From NCBI RefSeq assembly GCF_012396365.1, contig NZ_JAAXPG010000001.1, forward strand, positions 310,001 through 374,000: a stretch of 64,000 nucleotides of DNA, in the 5' to 3' direction. Every line of letters starts with the position of its first letter. Within the stretch, counting starts at the first letter, position 1. Source of the DNA: Nocardiopsis alborubida. Lineage in GTDB: Bacteria > Actinomycetota > Actinomycetes > Streptosporangiales > Streptosporangiaceae. The notes under the pieces were generated by a model. That model did no database searches, had not been told where the DNA came from, and saw nothing but the letters and a program-made list of their open reading frames with translations. Shown in pieces: positions 41,949 through 50,890 of the stretch. The translations under genes were made by a program, and so were the position numbers.

Positions 41949-42381
41949 TCTGGTGCTGACCGAGGAGGCCGTGCGGCTGGGCCGCAAGGCCGCCGACCGC
42001 GCCGACGCCATCGACCAGTGCGGCGCCCTGCTCGTCGAACTGGGCGCCGTCGAACCCGGCTACGTGCCCGCCATGCACGAGCGGGAGGCCTCCATCCCCA
42101 CCTTCGTCGGCGAGGGCGTGGCCATCCCGCACGGCACGGACGCCTCGCGGGTCCTGGTCAAGCGCACCGCGCTGGCCGTGGTCCAGTTCCCCGGCGGGGT
42201 CGACTGGGGCGGTCCCACCGTCCACGTGGCCATCGGCATCGCCGCCTCCGGAGACGAGCACCTGGGTGTCCTGTCCTCGCTGGCGGGGATCCTCACCGAC
42301 CCGGAGAAGGCGGCGCGCCTGCGCTCCGCCAGCACCACGTCCGACGTCCTCGAACTGCTCGGCCCCCTACAGGACGGCTGA
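41938..42381 (+). CDS. PTS EIIA component, mannitol/fructose type
   Basis: 147 residues. The phospho-His lies in GEGVAIPHGTDASRVLVK (near residue 66); VHVAIGIAASGDEHLGVLSSLAGIL is the second conserved segment. It accepts phosphate from HPr. TTG start overlapping the last codons of EIIB. Family-typical length. LTEEAVRLGRKAADRADAI at the N-terminus is the usual first helix. Confidence 0.92.
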   Translation: MPSDLVLTEEAVRLGRKAADRADAIDQCGALLVELGAVEPGYVPAMHEREASIPTFVGEGVAIPHGTDASRVLVKRTALAVVQFPGGVDWGGPTVHVAIGIAASGDEHLGVLSSLAGILTDPEKAARLRSASTTSDVLELLGPLQDG

Positions 42382-42446
42382 GCCCAACCGAACCACCCGC
42401 CGGTCCCCTGACCCAGGGCCGGCGGGCCCAGCAGAAAGGCCCGAAC

Positions 42447-43487
42447 ATGCTCGTCGCCCGCTTCTACGCCCCCGGTGACATCCGACTGGAGCAGGCCCCC
42501 GAGCCGACCGCCGGACCCGGACAGCTCAAGATCGCCGTCGTCAACTGCTCCACGTGCGGCACCGACGTGAAGATCTCCCGGCACGGACACCACCACATCC
42601 GTCCGCCCCGCGTGATCGGCCACGAGATCGCCGGGCGGATCGTCGAGGTGGGCGAGGGCGTCACCGGCTGGGCCGAGGGCGACCGCGTCCAGGTCATCGC
42701 CGCCATCCCCTGCGGCACCTGCGTGGAGTGCTCCGACGGCCGGTTCACCGTGTGCTCGCGCCAGGAGTCCATGGGTTACCACTACGACGGCGGCTTCGCC
42801 GAGTACATGATCATCCCCGAGTCGGTCCTGGCCGTGGACGGGGTCAACCGCGTCCCCGACAACATCGACCTGGCCGAGGCCTCCGTCGCCGAGCCGCTGG
42901 CGTGCGTGCTCAACGGCCAGGAGATCGCCGGTGTCGGCGAGGGCGACACGGTCGTGGTCATGGGCGCAGGGCCGATCGGCTGCCTGCACGTCCGGCTGGC
43001 CCGTGCGCGCGGCGCCGCGAAGGTCTACCTGGTGGACCTCAACCGGGGTCGCCTGGACATGTCCGCCGACATCGTCCAGCCCGACGCGTCGATCTGCGGC
43101 GCCGAGACCGACGCCGTGGAGGAGGTGCTCCGCCTGACCGACGGCCGGGGCGCCGACGTCGTCATCACCGCCGCCGCCTCCGGGCGCGCCCAGGAGGACG
43201 CGCTGCGCATGGTCTCGCGCAGCGGCCGGATCAGCTTCTTCGGCGGCCTGCCCAAGGACGCGCCGATCATCCAGCTGGACTCCAACGCCGTGCACTACCG
43301 GGAGATCTCGATCTTCGGCGCCAACGGCTCCAGCCCCGAGCACAACCGCCGCGCCCTGGAGCTGATCTCCTCCGGCGCCGTGCCGGTGGCGGACCTGATC
43401 ACCGAGCGGATGTCCCTGTCCGACGTGCACAAGGCCATCGAGACGGTGGCCTCGGGCACCGCGATCAAGGTGACCATCCAGCCCTGA
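42447..43487 (+). CDS. Zinc-dependent polyol(-phosphate) dehydrogenase, MDR family
   Basis: 346 residues. Catalytic zinc ligands Cys in NCSTCGTD and His in GHEIAGRIVEVGEGV; structural-zinc Cys cluster in IPCGTCVECSDGRFTVC; NAD-binding VVVMGAGPIGCLHVRLARARG. The order matches sorbitol/galactitol-1-phosphate dehydrogenases. In this operon it should oxidise the hexitol phosphate delivered by the PTS to a ketose phosphate. Mannitol-1-phosphate dehydrogenases of the MtlD type belong to another family, so a zinc enzyme hints at glucitol, galactitol or a similar substrate. AGAAAGGCCCGAAC precedes the ATG. Confidence 0.88.
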   Translation: MLVARFYAPGDIRLEQAPEPTAGPGQLKIAVVNCSTCGTDVKISRHGHHHIRPPRVIGHEIAGRIVEVGEGVTGWAEGDRVQVIAAIPCGTCVECSDGRFTVCSRQESMGYHYDGGFAEYMIIPESVLAVDGVNRVPDNIDLAEASVAEPLACVLNGQEIAGVGEGDTVVVMGAGPIGCLHVRLARARGAAKVYLVDLNRGRLDMSADIVQPDASICGAETDAVEEVLRLTDGRGADVVITAAASGRAQEDALRMVSRSGRISFFGGLPKDAPIIQLDSNAVHYREISIFGANGSSPEHNRRALELISSGAVPVADLITERMSLSDVHKAIETVASGTAIKVTIQP

Positions 43488-43621
43488 CGCGCGATGGCGG
43501 CGGACCCGGACGCGCGGGCGCGCGGCCGCTTCCGGGACGGTCCCCGGACCCACCCGGGCCCTCCCGGTACGGAAGCGGCCCCGGGACCCGGCCCCCGGGC
43601 CGTCCGCAGGGCTCTCGCACC

Positions 43622-43660
43622 CCGCCCTCCCCGCGGTCTCCCGGACCGCGGGGAGGGCGG
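43622..43660. terminator. Terminator-like hairpin after the EII operon
   Basis: 17-bp perfect inverted repeat CCGCCCTCCCCGCGGTC / GACCGCGGGGAGGGCGG with a 5-nt loop. The left arm is repeated at about 43700-43715 and runs into CGCGGTTTCCTGG (43711-43723), which together with CCACAGGGG at 43682 makes this look like a diverged copy of the hairpin repeats found at 57-59 kb. Confidence 0.65.
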
Positions 43661-43932
43661 TCGCGGGGCCAGCCCGGTCGTCCACAGGGGCTACCGCCGC
43701 CCGCCCTCCCCGCGGTTTCCTGGACACACAAGACTTCTGCCGGACACGCGACCCGCCCGTCACCTCCACCGCCCCCGGCGGCCGACCTCCGGCCGCGGCC
43801 TCCCGGTCCGCGTCCCGTCGGCACGGCGGCGCCCGCGTTCCCCGCACCCGGGGACGGGGCGCTCCGGCGGGGCACGAACCCTGACGGGCCCCGGCCACAC
43901 CACCCCGGCCCTTCCCGACGTACGGAGCGACC
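43661..43932. other. Gap upstream of enzyme I
   Basis: 272 bases, GC-rich, holding the remainder of the diverged hairpin element and the enzyme I ribosome site (GGAG at about 43926). No convincing promoter or ORF was identified. Confidence 0.35.
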
Positions 43933-45636
43933 ATGGCGAAGACTGAACCCCTCCCCGCCGCAGCCGGCGACACCCGGCTGACGGGTATCCCCGCCAGCCC
44001 GGGGGCCGCTGTCGGCCCGGTGGCGCGGATGGCCCCACCGCCGTCCCTGCCCGACCAGCGGCCCACCGTCGTCGACGCGGGAGAGGAGGCCGCCCGGGCG
44101 CGTCAGGCCCTGGAACAGGTGGCCGACCTGCTCGACGGCCAGGCCGCGGACCTCCAGGGCGACGCGGCGGCCGTGCTGAGCGCCCAGGCGCTCATGGCAC
44201 GCGACCCCGAGCTCGCGCGCCGCGCCGCGGAGCGCACCGAGGCCGGGGACCCCGCGGCGTGGGCCGTCCACGCGGCCTGCGGCGCCTACCAGGAGCTGCT
44301 CCAGGCGGCGGGCGGCTACCTCGCCGAACGCGCCGCCGACCTCGCCGACATCCGGGACCGCGCGACCGCCGTGCTCCTGGACCTGCCGATGCCCGGGCTG
44401 CCCGACCCCGGCGTCCCCCACGTGCTGGTCGCCGACGACCTCGCGCCCGCCGACACCGTCCAGCTCGACGTCGAGCGCGTGCTCGCCATCGTCACGCGTT
44501 ACGGCGGACCCACCAGTCACACGGTCATCCTGGCCCGGTCACTCGGCATCCCGGCCGTGGTCGGCTGCACGGGGGCCGCCGGACTGCGGGACGCGACGCC
44601 GGTGGCGGTGGACGGCGACGCCGGGACGGTCGAGGTCGAGCCCGACGAGGGGCTCGCCGAGCGGATGCGCGAGCGCGCCGAACGGCGACGCGCCCTGCTG
44701 GCCGGATCCACCGGTCCGGGCCGGACCGCCGACGACGTCCCGGTCGCGCTGCTGCTCAACGTCGGCGAGGGGGACCCCGGCAAGGCCGGTGCCCACGACA
44801 GCGAGGGCGTGGGGCTGCTGCGCACCGAGTTCCTCTTCCTGGAGCGCTCCGACCCGCCCACCGTCGAGGAGCAGACCGCCTCCTACACGGCCCTGTTCCA
44901 GGCGTTCGCCGGGCGCACGGTGACGGTGCGGACCCTGGACGCGGGCTCGGACAAGCCCCTGGCCTTCGCGCAGACCGGCCACGAGGACAACCCCGCGCTC
45001 GGCGTCCGGGGCTTCCGGACCTCGCGGGTGCACCCCGACCTGATCACCGACCAGCTCACGGCCATCGCCGCCGCCTGCCGGGAGACCTCCGCCAAGGTCC
45101 GGGTGATGGCGCCGATGGTGTCCACGCCCGACGAGGCGGCGGAGTTCGTCTCCCTCGCCCGCGAGGCCGGGCTCGACCAGGTCGGCGTGATGATCGAGGT
45201 GCCCGGCGCGGCGCTGCTCGCCGACCGGCTGCTGCCCCGGGTGGACTTCGTGTCGATCGGCACCAACGACCTGGCGCAGTACACCATGGCCACCGACCGG
45301 ACCCTCGGCGCGCTGCCCGACCTGCTCGACCCCTGGCAGCCCGCGCTGCTCCAGCTGGTGGGCACCGTGGGCGGCGCGGGGGAGCGGTCGGGACGTCCGG
45401 TGGGGGTGTGCGGCGAGGCCGCCGCGGACCCGCTCCTGGCCCTGGTGCTGGTGGGGCTGGGCGCGACCAGCCTGTCGATGTCCGCGCCCGCGCTGCCCGC
45501 CGTGCGCCACGCGCTGGCCCTGCACACCCACAGCGACTGCCGCAGACTGGCCGACCTGGCGGTCGCCGCCTCCAGCGCCGAACAGGCGCGCGAGGCGGTC
45601 AGGTCCGCCGCTCACCCGGAGGCGGTCGACCGCTGA
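43933..45636 (+). CDS. ptsI: PTS enzyme I (phosphoenolpyruvate-protein phosphotransferase)
   Basis: 567 residues. Phospho-His196 in RYGGPTSHTVILARSLGIPAV; PEP-binding Arg in GVGLLRTEFLFLE; VRTLDAGSDKP; metal/PEP site GFRTSRVHPDLI; IGTNDLAQYTMATDR; and the catalytic Cys in VGVCGEAAADPL. All expected motifs are in order and length is normal. It transfers phosphate from PEP to HPr in the cytoplasm. It follows the EII/dehydrogenase operon after a hairpin and 445-bp gap, so it may have its own promoter. Confidence 0.96.
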   Translation: MAKTEPLPAAAGDTRLTGIPASPGAAVGPVARMAPPPSLPDQRPTVVDAGEEAARARQALEQVADLLDGQAADLQGDAAAVLSAQALMARDPELARRAAERTEAGDPAAWAVHAACGAYQELLQAAGGYLAERAADLADIRDRATAVLLDLPMPGLPDPGVPHVLVADDLAPADTVQLDVERVLAIVTRYGGPTSHTVILARSLGIPAVVGCTGAAGLRDATPVAVDGDAGTVEVEPDEGLAERMRERAERRRALLAGSTGPGRTADDVPVALLLNVGEGDPGKAGAHDSEGVGLLRTEFLFLERSDPPTVEEQTASYTALFQAFAGRTVTVRTLDAGSDKPLAFAQTGHEDNPALGVRGFRTSRVHPDLITDQLTAIAAACRETSAKVRVMAPMVSTPDEAAEFVSLAREAGLDQVGVMIEVPGAALLADRLLPRVDFVSIGTNDLAQYTMATDRTLGALPDLLDPWQPALLQLVGTVGGAGERSGRPVGVCGEAAADPLLALVLVGLGATSLSMSAPALPAVRHALALHTHSDCRRLADLAVAASSAEQAREAVRSAAHPEAVDR

Positions 45637-45768
45637 CGCCCACCCGGGCACGCCGTGCGCCCTCCCTCCACACCTCGGACACGGGAGGGCGCACCGCCGC
45701 GGGCGAACACGTTCTCAACCCCCCGGGGGGCGCCCGGTACGCGGGGCCGGCACGGGGCGTCGGGGCCC

Positions 45769-46008
45769 TCAGCCCCCCTGCGTGCCGATCCGGACGAACT
45801 CGTCCTGGCTGATGAGCAGGTCGTGGTCGGTGTCGACGTCGAGGGCGAAGGCGTGCAGCGCGCTCATGCGGTCGAGTCCCAGGTCCTGCTCGGCGTACAC
45901 CAGCCACTCGTGGATGTTGATGGAGCCGTCCTGGTCCGTGTCGAGCCGGGTGAACAGGTCGCGTGCCTCCTGCTCGGTCGTGGCGCTGGGCAGGAACTTC
46001 TCGGGCAT
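45769..46008 (-). CDS. EF-hand calcium-binding protein
   Basis: 79 residues with two canonical EF-hand loops: DTDQDGSINIHEW (residues about 23-35) and DVDTDHDLLISQDEF (about 57-71). Such small calcium-binding proteins are common in filamentous actinomycetes, where some affect spore development; the target is unknown. ATG with AAGGAGCGCATCACC upstream. Convergent with enzyme I and divergent from the histidine kinase. Confidence 0.88.
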   Translation of the reverse strand: MPEKFLPSATTEQEARDLFTRLDTDQDGSINIHEWLVYAEQDLGLDRMSALHAFALDVDTDHDLLISQDEFVRIGTQGG

Positions 46009-46213
46009 GGTGATGCGCTCCTTCGTTCGTGGGATCGGCCGGGGCGGAACCGTCGGCGGTACGTGTGCTCATCGTCCCACCGGAAGGGGCCGCTCCGTCG
46101 CCGGAGTCCCCGGCGCCCTCTCCGCGGTGGCGCGGGTGCGACGCCCCCGTTCCGGAGCGGACAGCCGGACCGGAGAACGCGCTCCGGGCAGGCGGCGGCC
46201 GGAACCGGGAACG

Positions 46214-46219
46214 TAGACT
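46214..46219 (+). promoter_or_regulatory. Leaderless-type -10 element TAGACT
   Basis: TAGACT ends 6 nt before the ATG at 46226, with no ribosome site. Confidence 0.5.
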
Positions 46220-46225
46220 CGGCGC

Positions 46226-47416
46226 ATGTTCGGCAGAGTCCGGCGTTGGTCGCGGCGGCACGAGACCCTCGTCGACGCGATCCAGGCGGCCCCGCTCCTG
46301 CTGCTGTGCCTCATGGCGAGCCTCAACCACGCCGACCCGGACTCCTACGGCGGCGTCCCCCTGCCCTACCTCGCCGTCACGCTCGCGCTCGTACTGCCGC
46401 TGGCGCTGCGTCGTAGGTACCCGCTGGCCGTGTTCGCGCTCCTCGCCTTGGTCGGGCTCCTGCAACTGGCCCTCGGCTTCGGCCTGGTCCTGGCCGACTT
46501 CGCCGTCCTCGTCGCCATGTACACCGTGGCCGCGCACCGCCGGTTCGGGTGGGCACTGGCCGCGCTGGCCACCGCCGAGGCCGGTCTGGTGCTGATGCTC
46601 GCGAGCCTGCCCCACGCCGACTGGGGCGACTGGAACGTGTTCGTCGTCTACACGTTCCTCATCATGCTCCTGTGGGTCACCGGCCTCTACACGAGCGTCC
46701 GCCGCGGCTACCTCGTCGGTCTGGAGGAGCGCGCCGAGTGGCTCGAACGCGAGCGCGACGCCCGCGCCCGGGCCGCGATCGCCGAGGAGCGGGCGCGCAT
46801 CGCCCGCGAACTGCACGACGTGGTGGCCCACAACGTGAGCGTGATGGTGGTGCAGGCCGACGGCGCCGCGTTCGCGATCGACTCCGACCCGGCGCGGGCC
46901 AAGGGCGCGCTGGAGACCATCTCGGAGACCGGCCGAACCGCCCTGGCCGAGATGCGCGGCGTGCTCGGGGTGCTCCGGGAGGACGAAACCGGAGGGGAGT
47001 ACGCTCCGCGACCCGGCGTCGAACAGCTGGAACAGCTGTTCGCGCGGGTGCGCGGTGCCGGACTGCCGGTGGAGTGCACCGTGGAGGGCCCGGTACGCCC
47101 ACTGACGACGGGGGTGGATCTCGCCGTCTACCGGGTGGTGCAGGAGGCGCTGACCAACACGCTCAAGCACGCCGGGCCCGGGGCCGGTCGCGTCCGGGTG
47201 CGGCTGCGCTACGGGGACGACACCCTGGAGGTGCGGGTCCTCGACGACGGGCGCGGCACGGCTGCGTCCGAGGCCGCCCGCCCCGGGCGGGGGCACGGCC
47301 TGATCGGCATGCGCGAGAGGGTGTCGGTGTACGGCGGCTCCGTACGGGCGGGACCGTGCTCCGGCGGAGGCTACGAGGTGGTGGCGTCGCTGCCGTTGCG
47401 GCCGACCACCACGTGA
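46226..47416 (+). CDS. Sensor histidine kinase, NarL-class (DesK-like)
   Basis: 396 residues. Five N-terminal membrane helices (about 15-165), then a coiled linker LEERAEWLERERDARARAAIAEERARIARELHDVVAHNVSVM with phospho-His in RELHDVVAHN, and an HATPase with VVQEALTNTLKHAG and GRGHGLIGMRERV. Short extracellular loops suggest sensing within the membrane, as in intramembrane-sensing kinases that respond to cell-wall antibiotics. Its stop overlaps a GTG of the regulator frame. Next to a lantibiotic-immunity-like ABC transporter. Confidence 0.93.
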   Translation: MFGRVRRWSRRHETLVDAIQAAPLLLLCLMASLNHADPDSYGGVPLPYLAVTLALVLPLALRRRYPLAVFALLALVGLLQLALGFGLVLADFAVLVAMYTVAAHRRFGWALAALATAEAGLVLMLASLPHADWGDWNVFVVYTFLIMLLWVTGLYTSVRRGYLVGLEERAEWLERERDARARAAIAEERARIARELHDVVAHNVSVMVVQADGAAFAIDSDPARAKGALETISETGRTALAEMRGVLGVLREDETGGEYAPRPGVEQLEQLFARVRGAGLPVECTVEGPVRPLTTGVDLAVYRVVQEALTNTLKHAGPGAGRVRVRLRYGDDTLEVRVLDDGRGTAASEAARPGRGHGLIGMRERVSVYGGSVRAGPCSGGGYEVVASLPLRPTTT

Positions 47417-47442
47417 GCGATTCGAGGGAGGGGAGCACACCT

Positions 47443-48183
47443 GTGGGCACACCGGAAGCCGGTGGGACGGGCATCGACACGGGAACCGGCACGGGAGGCG
47501 CCGGGAGGACGGACGCCGTACGCGTCGTGCTCGTCGACGACCAGGAGCTGGTCCGCACGGGCTTTCGCATGGTCCTCGACGCGCAGCCCGACATCCGGGT
47601 GGTGGGCGAGGCCGGTGACGGCGCCACCGCGCTGGAACTGCTGCGGACCCTGGCCGCCGACGTCGTCCTCATGGACGTCCGGATGCCGCGCATGGACGGC
47701 GTGGAGGCGACGCGCCGCGTCTGCGCCGTGGACGGCGGCCCACGGGTGCTGATCCTGACCACCTTCGACCTCGACGAGTACGCCTACGCGGCGCTGAAGG
47801 CCGGGGCGAGCGGTTTCCTGCTCAAGGACGCCCGGCCCCCGGAGCTGCTGTCGGCGATCCGCTCCGTCCACTCCGGCGACGCGGTGGTCGCCCCCAGCAC
47901 GACGCGGCGGCTGCTCGACCGCTTCGTCGGCCACCTGCGCGCCGACGACGAGGCCCCGCCGACCCCCGAGTCCCTCGACGTGCTGACCCCGCGCGAGCGC
48001 GAGGTGCTCGCGGTGGTGGCCCGCGGGCTGTCCAACACCGAGATCGCCGCCCTGCTGCACGTGTCCGAGGCCACGGTCAAGACCCACGTGGGGCGGATCC
48101 TGACCAAGCTCGACCTGCGCGACCGGGTGCAGGCGGTGGTGCTCGCCTACGAGACCGGCCTGGTGGGCGTCCGCGGGTCCTGA
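47443..48183 (+). CDS. NarL/LuxR-family response regulator
   Basis: 246 residues. Receiver: LVDDQELV, phospho-Asp in VVLMDVRMPRMDGVEATRR, Thr/Lys in ILTTFDLDEYAY and FLLKDARP. LuxR HTH: LTPREREVLAVVARGLSNTEIAALLHVSEATVKTHVGRIL. GTG 47443 has GGGAGGGGAG about 7 nt upstream; an in-frame GTG at 47413 overlaps the kinase stop and would add ten residues. The N-terminus is Gly/Thr-rich. It probably controls the ABC genes that follow and its own operon. Confidence 0.92.
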   Translation: MGTPEAGGTGIDTGTGTGGAGRTDAVRVVLVDDQELVRTGFRMVLDAQPDIRVVGEAGDGATALELLRTLAADVVLMDVRMPRMDGVEATRRVCAVDGGPRVLILTTFDLDEYAYAALKAGASGFLLKDARPPELLSAIRSVHSGDAVVAPSTTRRLLDRFVGHLRADDEAPPTPESLDVLTPREREVLAVVARGLSNTEIAALLHVSEATVKTHVGRILTKLDLRDRVQAVVLAYETGLVGVRGS

Positions 48184-48410
48184 GGGCTCCGGGTTCCCGC
48201 GCCGCGCTCCAGGTCCCCCGCGCCGCCGGGAGGGGCCGCTGACCGCGAACCCGGCAGGAGGCCGGGGCGCGGGGCCGACCGCACCCCCCTTCGGCGCGCC
48301 GGGCCTACCCCATGGGTCGCACACCGGGGCCCGGGTCATCCCGCAGAGGGACGCGCAAGGTCATCCTCCGGCCAGACGCCCCGTGGGGCCTCGGCGGACA
48401 CGATGGTTCC

Positions 48411-49313
48411 GTGCCTCCAATGATCACCACCCACGGCCTGAGCAAGAAGTACGGCGACCGCGCCGTCGTCGAGGACCTGGACCTGCACGTACCGGAAGGG
48501 TGCGTGTACGGCTTCCTCGGCCCCAACGGGTCGGGAAAGTCGACCACGATGAAGATGCTCCTGTCGCTGGTACGCCCCACCAGCGGCGAGATCCACGTCA
48601 TGGGCCGCCCCATGCGGCGTTCCACCCGCCGAGAGCTCCTGGGCGGTATCGGTTCCCTCATCGAGTCCCCGCCCGCGTACGCGCACCTCACCGGCGGGGA
48701 GAACATGCGCCTGGTGCGGCGGCTGCTGGACCTGGACAAGGGCCAGGTGGCCCGGGCGGTGCGCACCGTACGCCTCCAGGACCACCTCGACAAGCTCGTC
48801 CGCGACTACTCGCTGGGCATGAAGCAGCGGCTGGGCATCGCGATGGCGCTGGCCCGCGAACCCCGCCTGCTGATCCTTGACGAGCCCACCAACGGCCTCG
48901 ACCCCGCCGGTATCGACGAGATCCGGCGCCTGCTCACCCGGCTGGCCGAACAGGGAACCACCGTGATGGTCTCCAGCCACCTGCTGGGCGAGATCGACCG
49001 GACCGCCTCCGTGCTCGGCATCCTCAGCAACGGCCGCATGCTCTTCCAGGGCACCCGGGACCAGCTGCTCGCGCGCTCCACCCCCGACGTGCTCATCGAG
49101 ACGACCGAACCCGAACGGGCGAGCGCCCTCACCGCCCGGTGGGGCGCGGTCCGCGACGGCGGCGCCGTGCGCCTGCCCGGACTCGACCAGGAGGCCACGG
49201 CCCGCGTGGTGGCCCACCTCGTCGGCGAACACGTGCCCGTCCACGGCGTGCGCCGCGACGCCCAGTCCCTGGAGGACGTGTTCATGGACCTCACCGGAGG
49301 GCAGGGCCTGTGA
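48411..49313 (+). CDS. ABC ATP-binding protein, lantibiotic-immunity (LanF/BcrA) type
   Basis: 300 residues. Walker A GPNGSGKST, signature YSLGMKQRLGIAMAL, Walker B LLILDEP with TNGLDPAGIDEIR, H-loop SSHLLGEI. The E-loop sequence ESPPAYAHLTGGEN is close to the BcrA/NisF group, which exports lantibiotics or bacitracin from the membrane. GTG at 48411 follows CACGAT by 6 nt, so it may be leaderless; ATG 48420 is an alternative. Overlaps the permease gene by GTGA. Confidence 0.9.
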   Translation: MPPMITTHGLSKKYGDRAVVEDLDLHVPEGCVYGFLGPNGSGKSTTMKMLLSLVRPTSGEIHVMGRPMRRSTRRELLGGIGSLIESPPAYAHLTGGENMRLVRRLLDLDKGQVARAVRTVRLQDHLDKLVRDYSLGMKQRLGIAMALAREPRLLILDEPTNGLDPAGIDEIRRLLTRLAEQGTTVMVSSHLLGEIDRTASVLGILSNGRMLFQGTRDQLLARSTPDVLIETTEPERASALTARWGAVRDGGAVRLPGLDQEATARVVAHLVGEHVPVHGVRRDAQSLEDVFMDLTGGQGL

Positions 49314-50071
49314 TCGCTCTCGCCGTGGCCAACGAGTTCGCCAAGATGCGCCGCCTGCGTGTGGCGCCCGTCGCGGGCGTCATGGTGGCCGGCGTGGTCG
49401 CGCTGTCCTGCTTCGCCGCGTTGGGCGACCCGGGGTTCCTGGAGTCGGTGGACGACCCCTCCGAGCACCCCTGGCGGTTGCTGCTCGCGGGCATGGCGCT
49501 GGCCGTGCCGCTGACCTCGCCCATCCTGCTGGCGGTGCTGGCCAGCCGACAGGTGGACATCGAACACCAGGGGAACGGCTGGCTGCTCTCCCAGACCTCG
49601 GGACTGACCCCCGGACACCTGTGCCGGGCCAAGTTCGCGGCCACCGGCGCGGTCGTGGTGGCGGCCACCCTGGCCCAGAGCGGCCTGGTGGCGGCGGTCG
49701 GCCTGGCGCTGGGCGTCACGGTGGCCTTCCCTGCCGGGCAGTGGCTCGGCTACACCGCCGCGGCCGTGGTCGTGAACCTGGTGCTCCTCGCGTTCCACCT
49801 CCTGCTGTCGGCGCGCGTGGGCAACCAGCTCGTGGGCATGGGGGTCGGGGTCCTGGGCGTGTTCGTGGCCCTGACCAGCACGGGGACGCCCGCGTGGCTG
49901 ACTCACCTCCTCCCTCCGTGGGGGTACTACGCGCTGGTCACGCCCGTCGACTCCCGCGGTTCCGACATGGTCTCGCTGGATCCCCCGCACCTGAGCGTGG
50001 TCGCCCTCGGGGTCGCGGGCGGCCTCCTGTTCATGCTCGTCACCCGCCTGTTCGACCGTCAGGAGGCCTGA
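49310..50071 (+). CDS. ABC-2 permease, LanE/LanG-like, first subunit
   Basis: 253 residues with six membrane helices. Starts NEFAKMRRLRVAPVAGVMVAG and contains SRQVDIEHQGNGWLLSQTSGLTPGHLCRAKF, the DxExxxxxW loop of MutE/EpiE-type immunity permeases. Pairs with the following permease to make an asymmetric channel. GTG start overlaps the ATPase stop. Confidence 0.87.
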   Translation: MIALAVANEFAKMRRLRVAPVAGVMVAGVVALSCFAALGDPGFLESVDDPSEHPWRLLLAGMALAVPLTSPILLAVLASRQVDIEHQGNGWLLSQTSGLTPGHLCRAKFAATGAVVVAATLAQSGLVAAVGLALGVTVAFPAGQWLGYTAAAVVVNLVLLAFHLLLSARVGNQLVGMGVGVLGVFVALTSTGTPAWLTHLLPPWGYYALVTPVDSRGSDMVSLDPPHLSVVALGVAGGLLFMLVTRLFDRQEA

Positions 50072-50074
50072 GCC

Positions 50075-50824
50075 ATGGGTTCGGTCCGAGCCGAGTTCCT
50101 CAAGCTGAAGCGTTCCCTGAGCTGGGTCGTGGTGGTGCTCCTGCCGCTGTTGGCCGTGCTCACCGGGGCGGCCAACACGGCGGTCTCCGGTCAGCCGCTC
50201 GAAGGGGACTGGCACACCCTGTGGATGCGGGTGGTGGTCTTCTACGGCCTGTTCCCCCTGGCAGTCGGCATGGCCGTGCTGGCCTCGCTGGTGTGGCGGG
50301 TCGAGCACCAGGGCGGCAACTGGAACGCGCTGATGGGTCGGAAGGTGTCCAGCTTCCACGTGGTCGTCGGCAAGACGGCCGTGCTCGCCGTGCTCGCGGC
50401 GGCGATGCAGGCGGTGCTGGTCGCGGGCGTCATCGTCGTCGGCAAGCTGGTGTTCGCGCTGCCCGGAACGCTGCCGCCCCGGTACCTCCTGGCCAGTGTC
50501 GTCGTCGTGCTGGCGTGTGTGCCCGTGGCGGCACTCCAGTCCGGGTTGTCGATGCTCATGAGGTCCTTCGCCGCCCCCGTGGCCGTGGCGCTGCTCGGGG
50601 CGACCTCGGGGGTGCTGCTGCTGGTGACCCGGCTCGAACCCGTGGCGGTGACGCTCCCGTACGGGCTGCTCAGCCGGGCGACCCAAATGGGCACCGGGAT
50701 GTTCGCGGACACCGGGAGCGTCACCACCGGCCTCGTGTCCGTCGTCGTGGCGGTCGCCCTCGGTCTCACGGCGGTGCTGACCGTCGGGGCCGCCGCCGTC
50801 CTGGACCGTCGCGACATCCGCTGA
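50075..50824 (+). CDS. ABC-2 permease, LanE/LanG-like, second subunit
   Basis: 249 residues, six membrane helices. EFLKLKRSLSWVVVVLLPLLAVLTG at the N-terminus and WRVEHQGGNWNALMGRKVSSFHVVVGK match the same loop as the first permease, so the two are paralogues (WxxEHQGxxW). Three nucleotides separate it from the upstream stop. The three-gene ABC set with an upstream intramembrane-type kinase and regulator resembles antimicrobial-peptide detoxification modules. Confidence 0.87.
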   Translation: MGSVRAEFLKLKRSLSWVVVVLLPLLAVLTGAANTAVSGQPLEGDWHTLWMRVVVFYGLFPLAVGMAVLASLVWRVEHQGGNWNALMGRKVSSFHVVVGKTAVLAVLAAAMQAVLVAGVIVVGKLVFALPGTLPPRYLLASVVVVLACVPVAALQSGLSMLMRSFAAPVAVALLGATSGVLLLVTRLEPVAVTLPYGLLSRATQMGTGMFADTGSVTTGLVSVVVAVALGLTAVLTVGAAAVLDRRDIR

Positions 50825-50890
50825 CGGCGCGCGCGGCCCGCGGGTTCGGCTCGTCCGGTTGTCGGGCCGTCCGCGCCTCGGACGCGGCCG

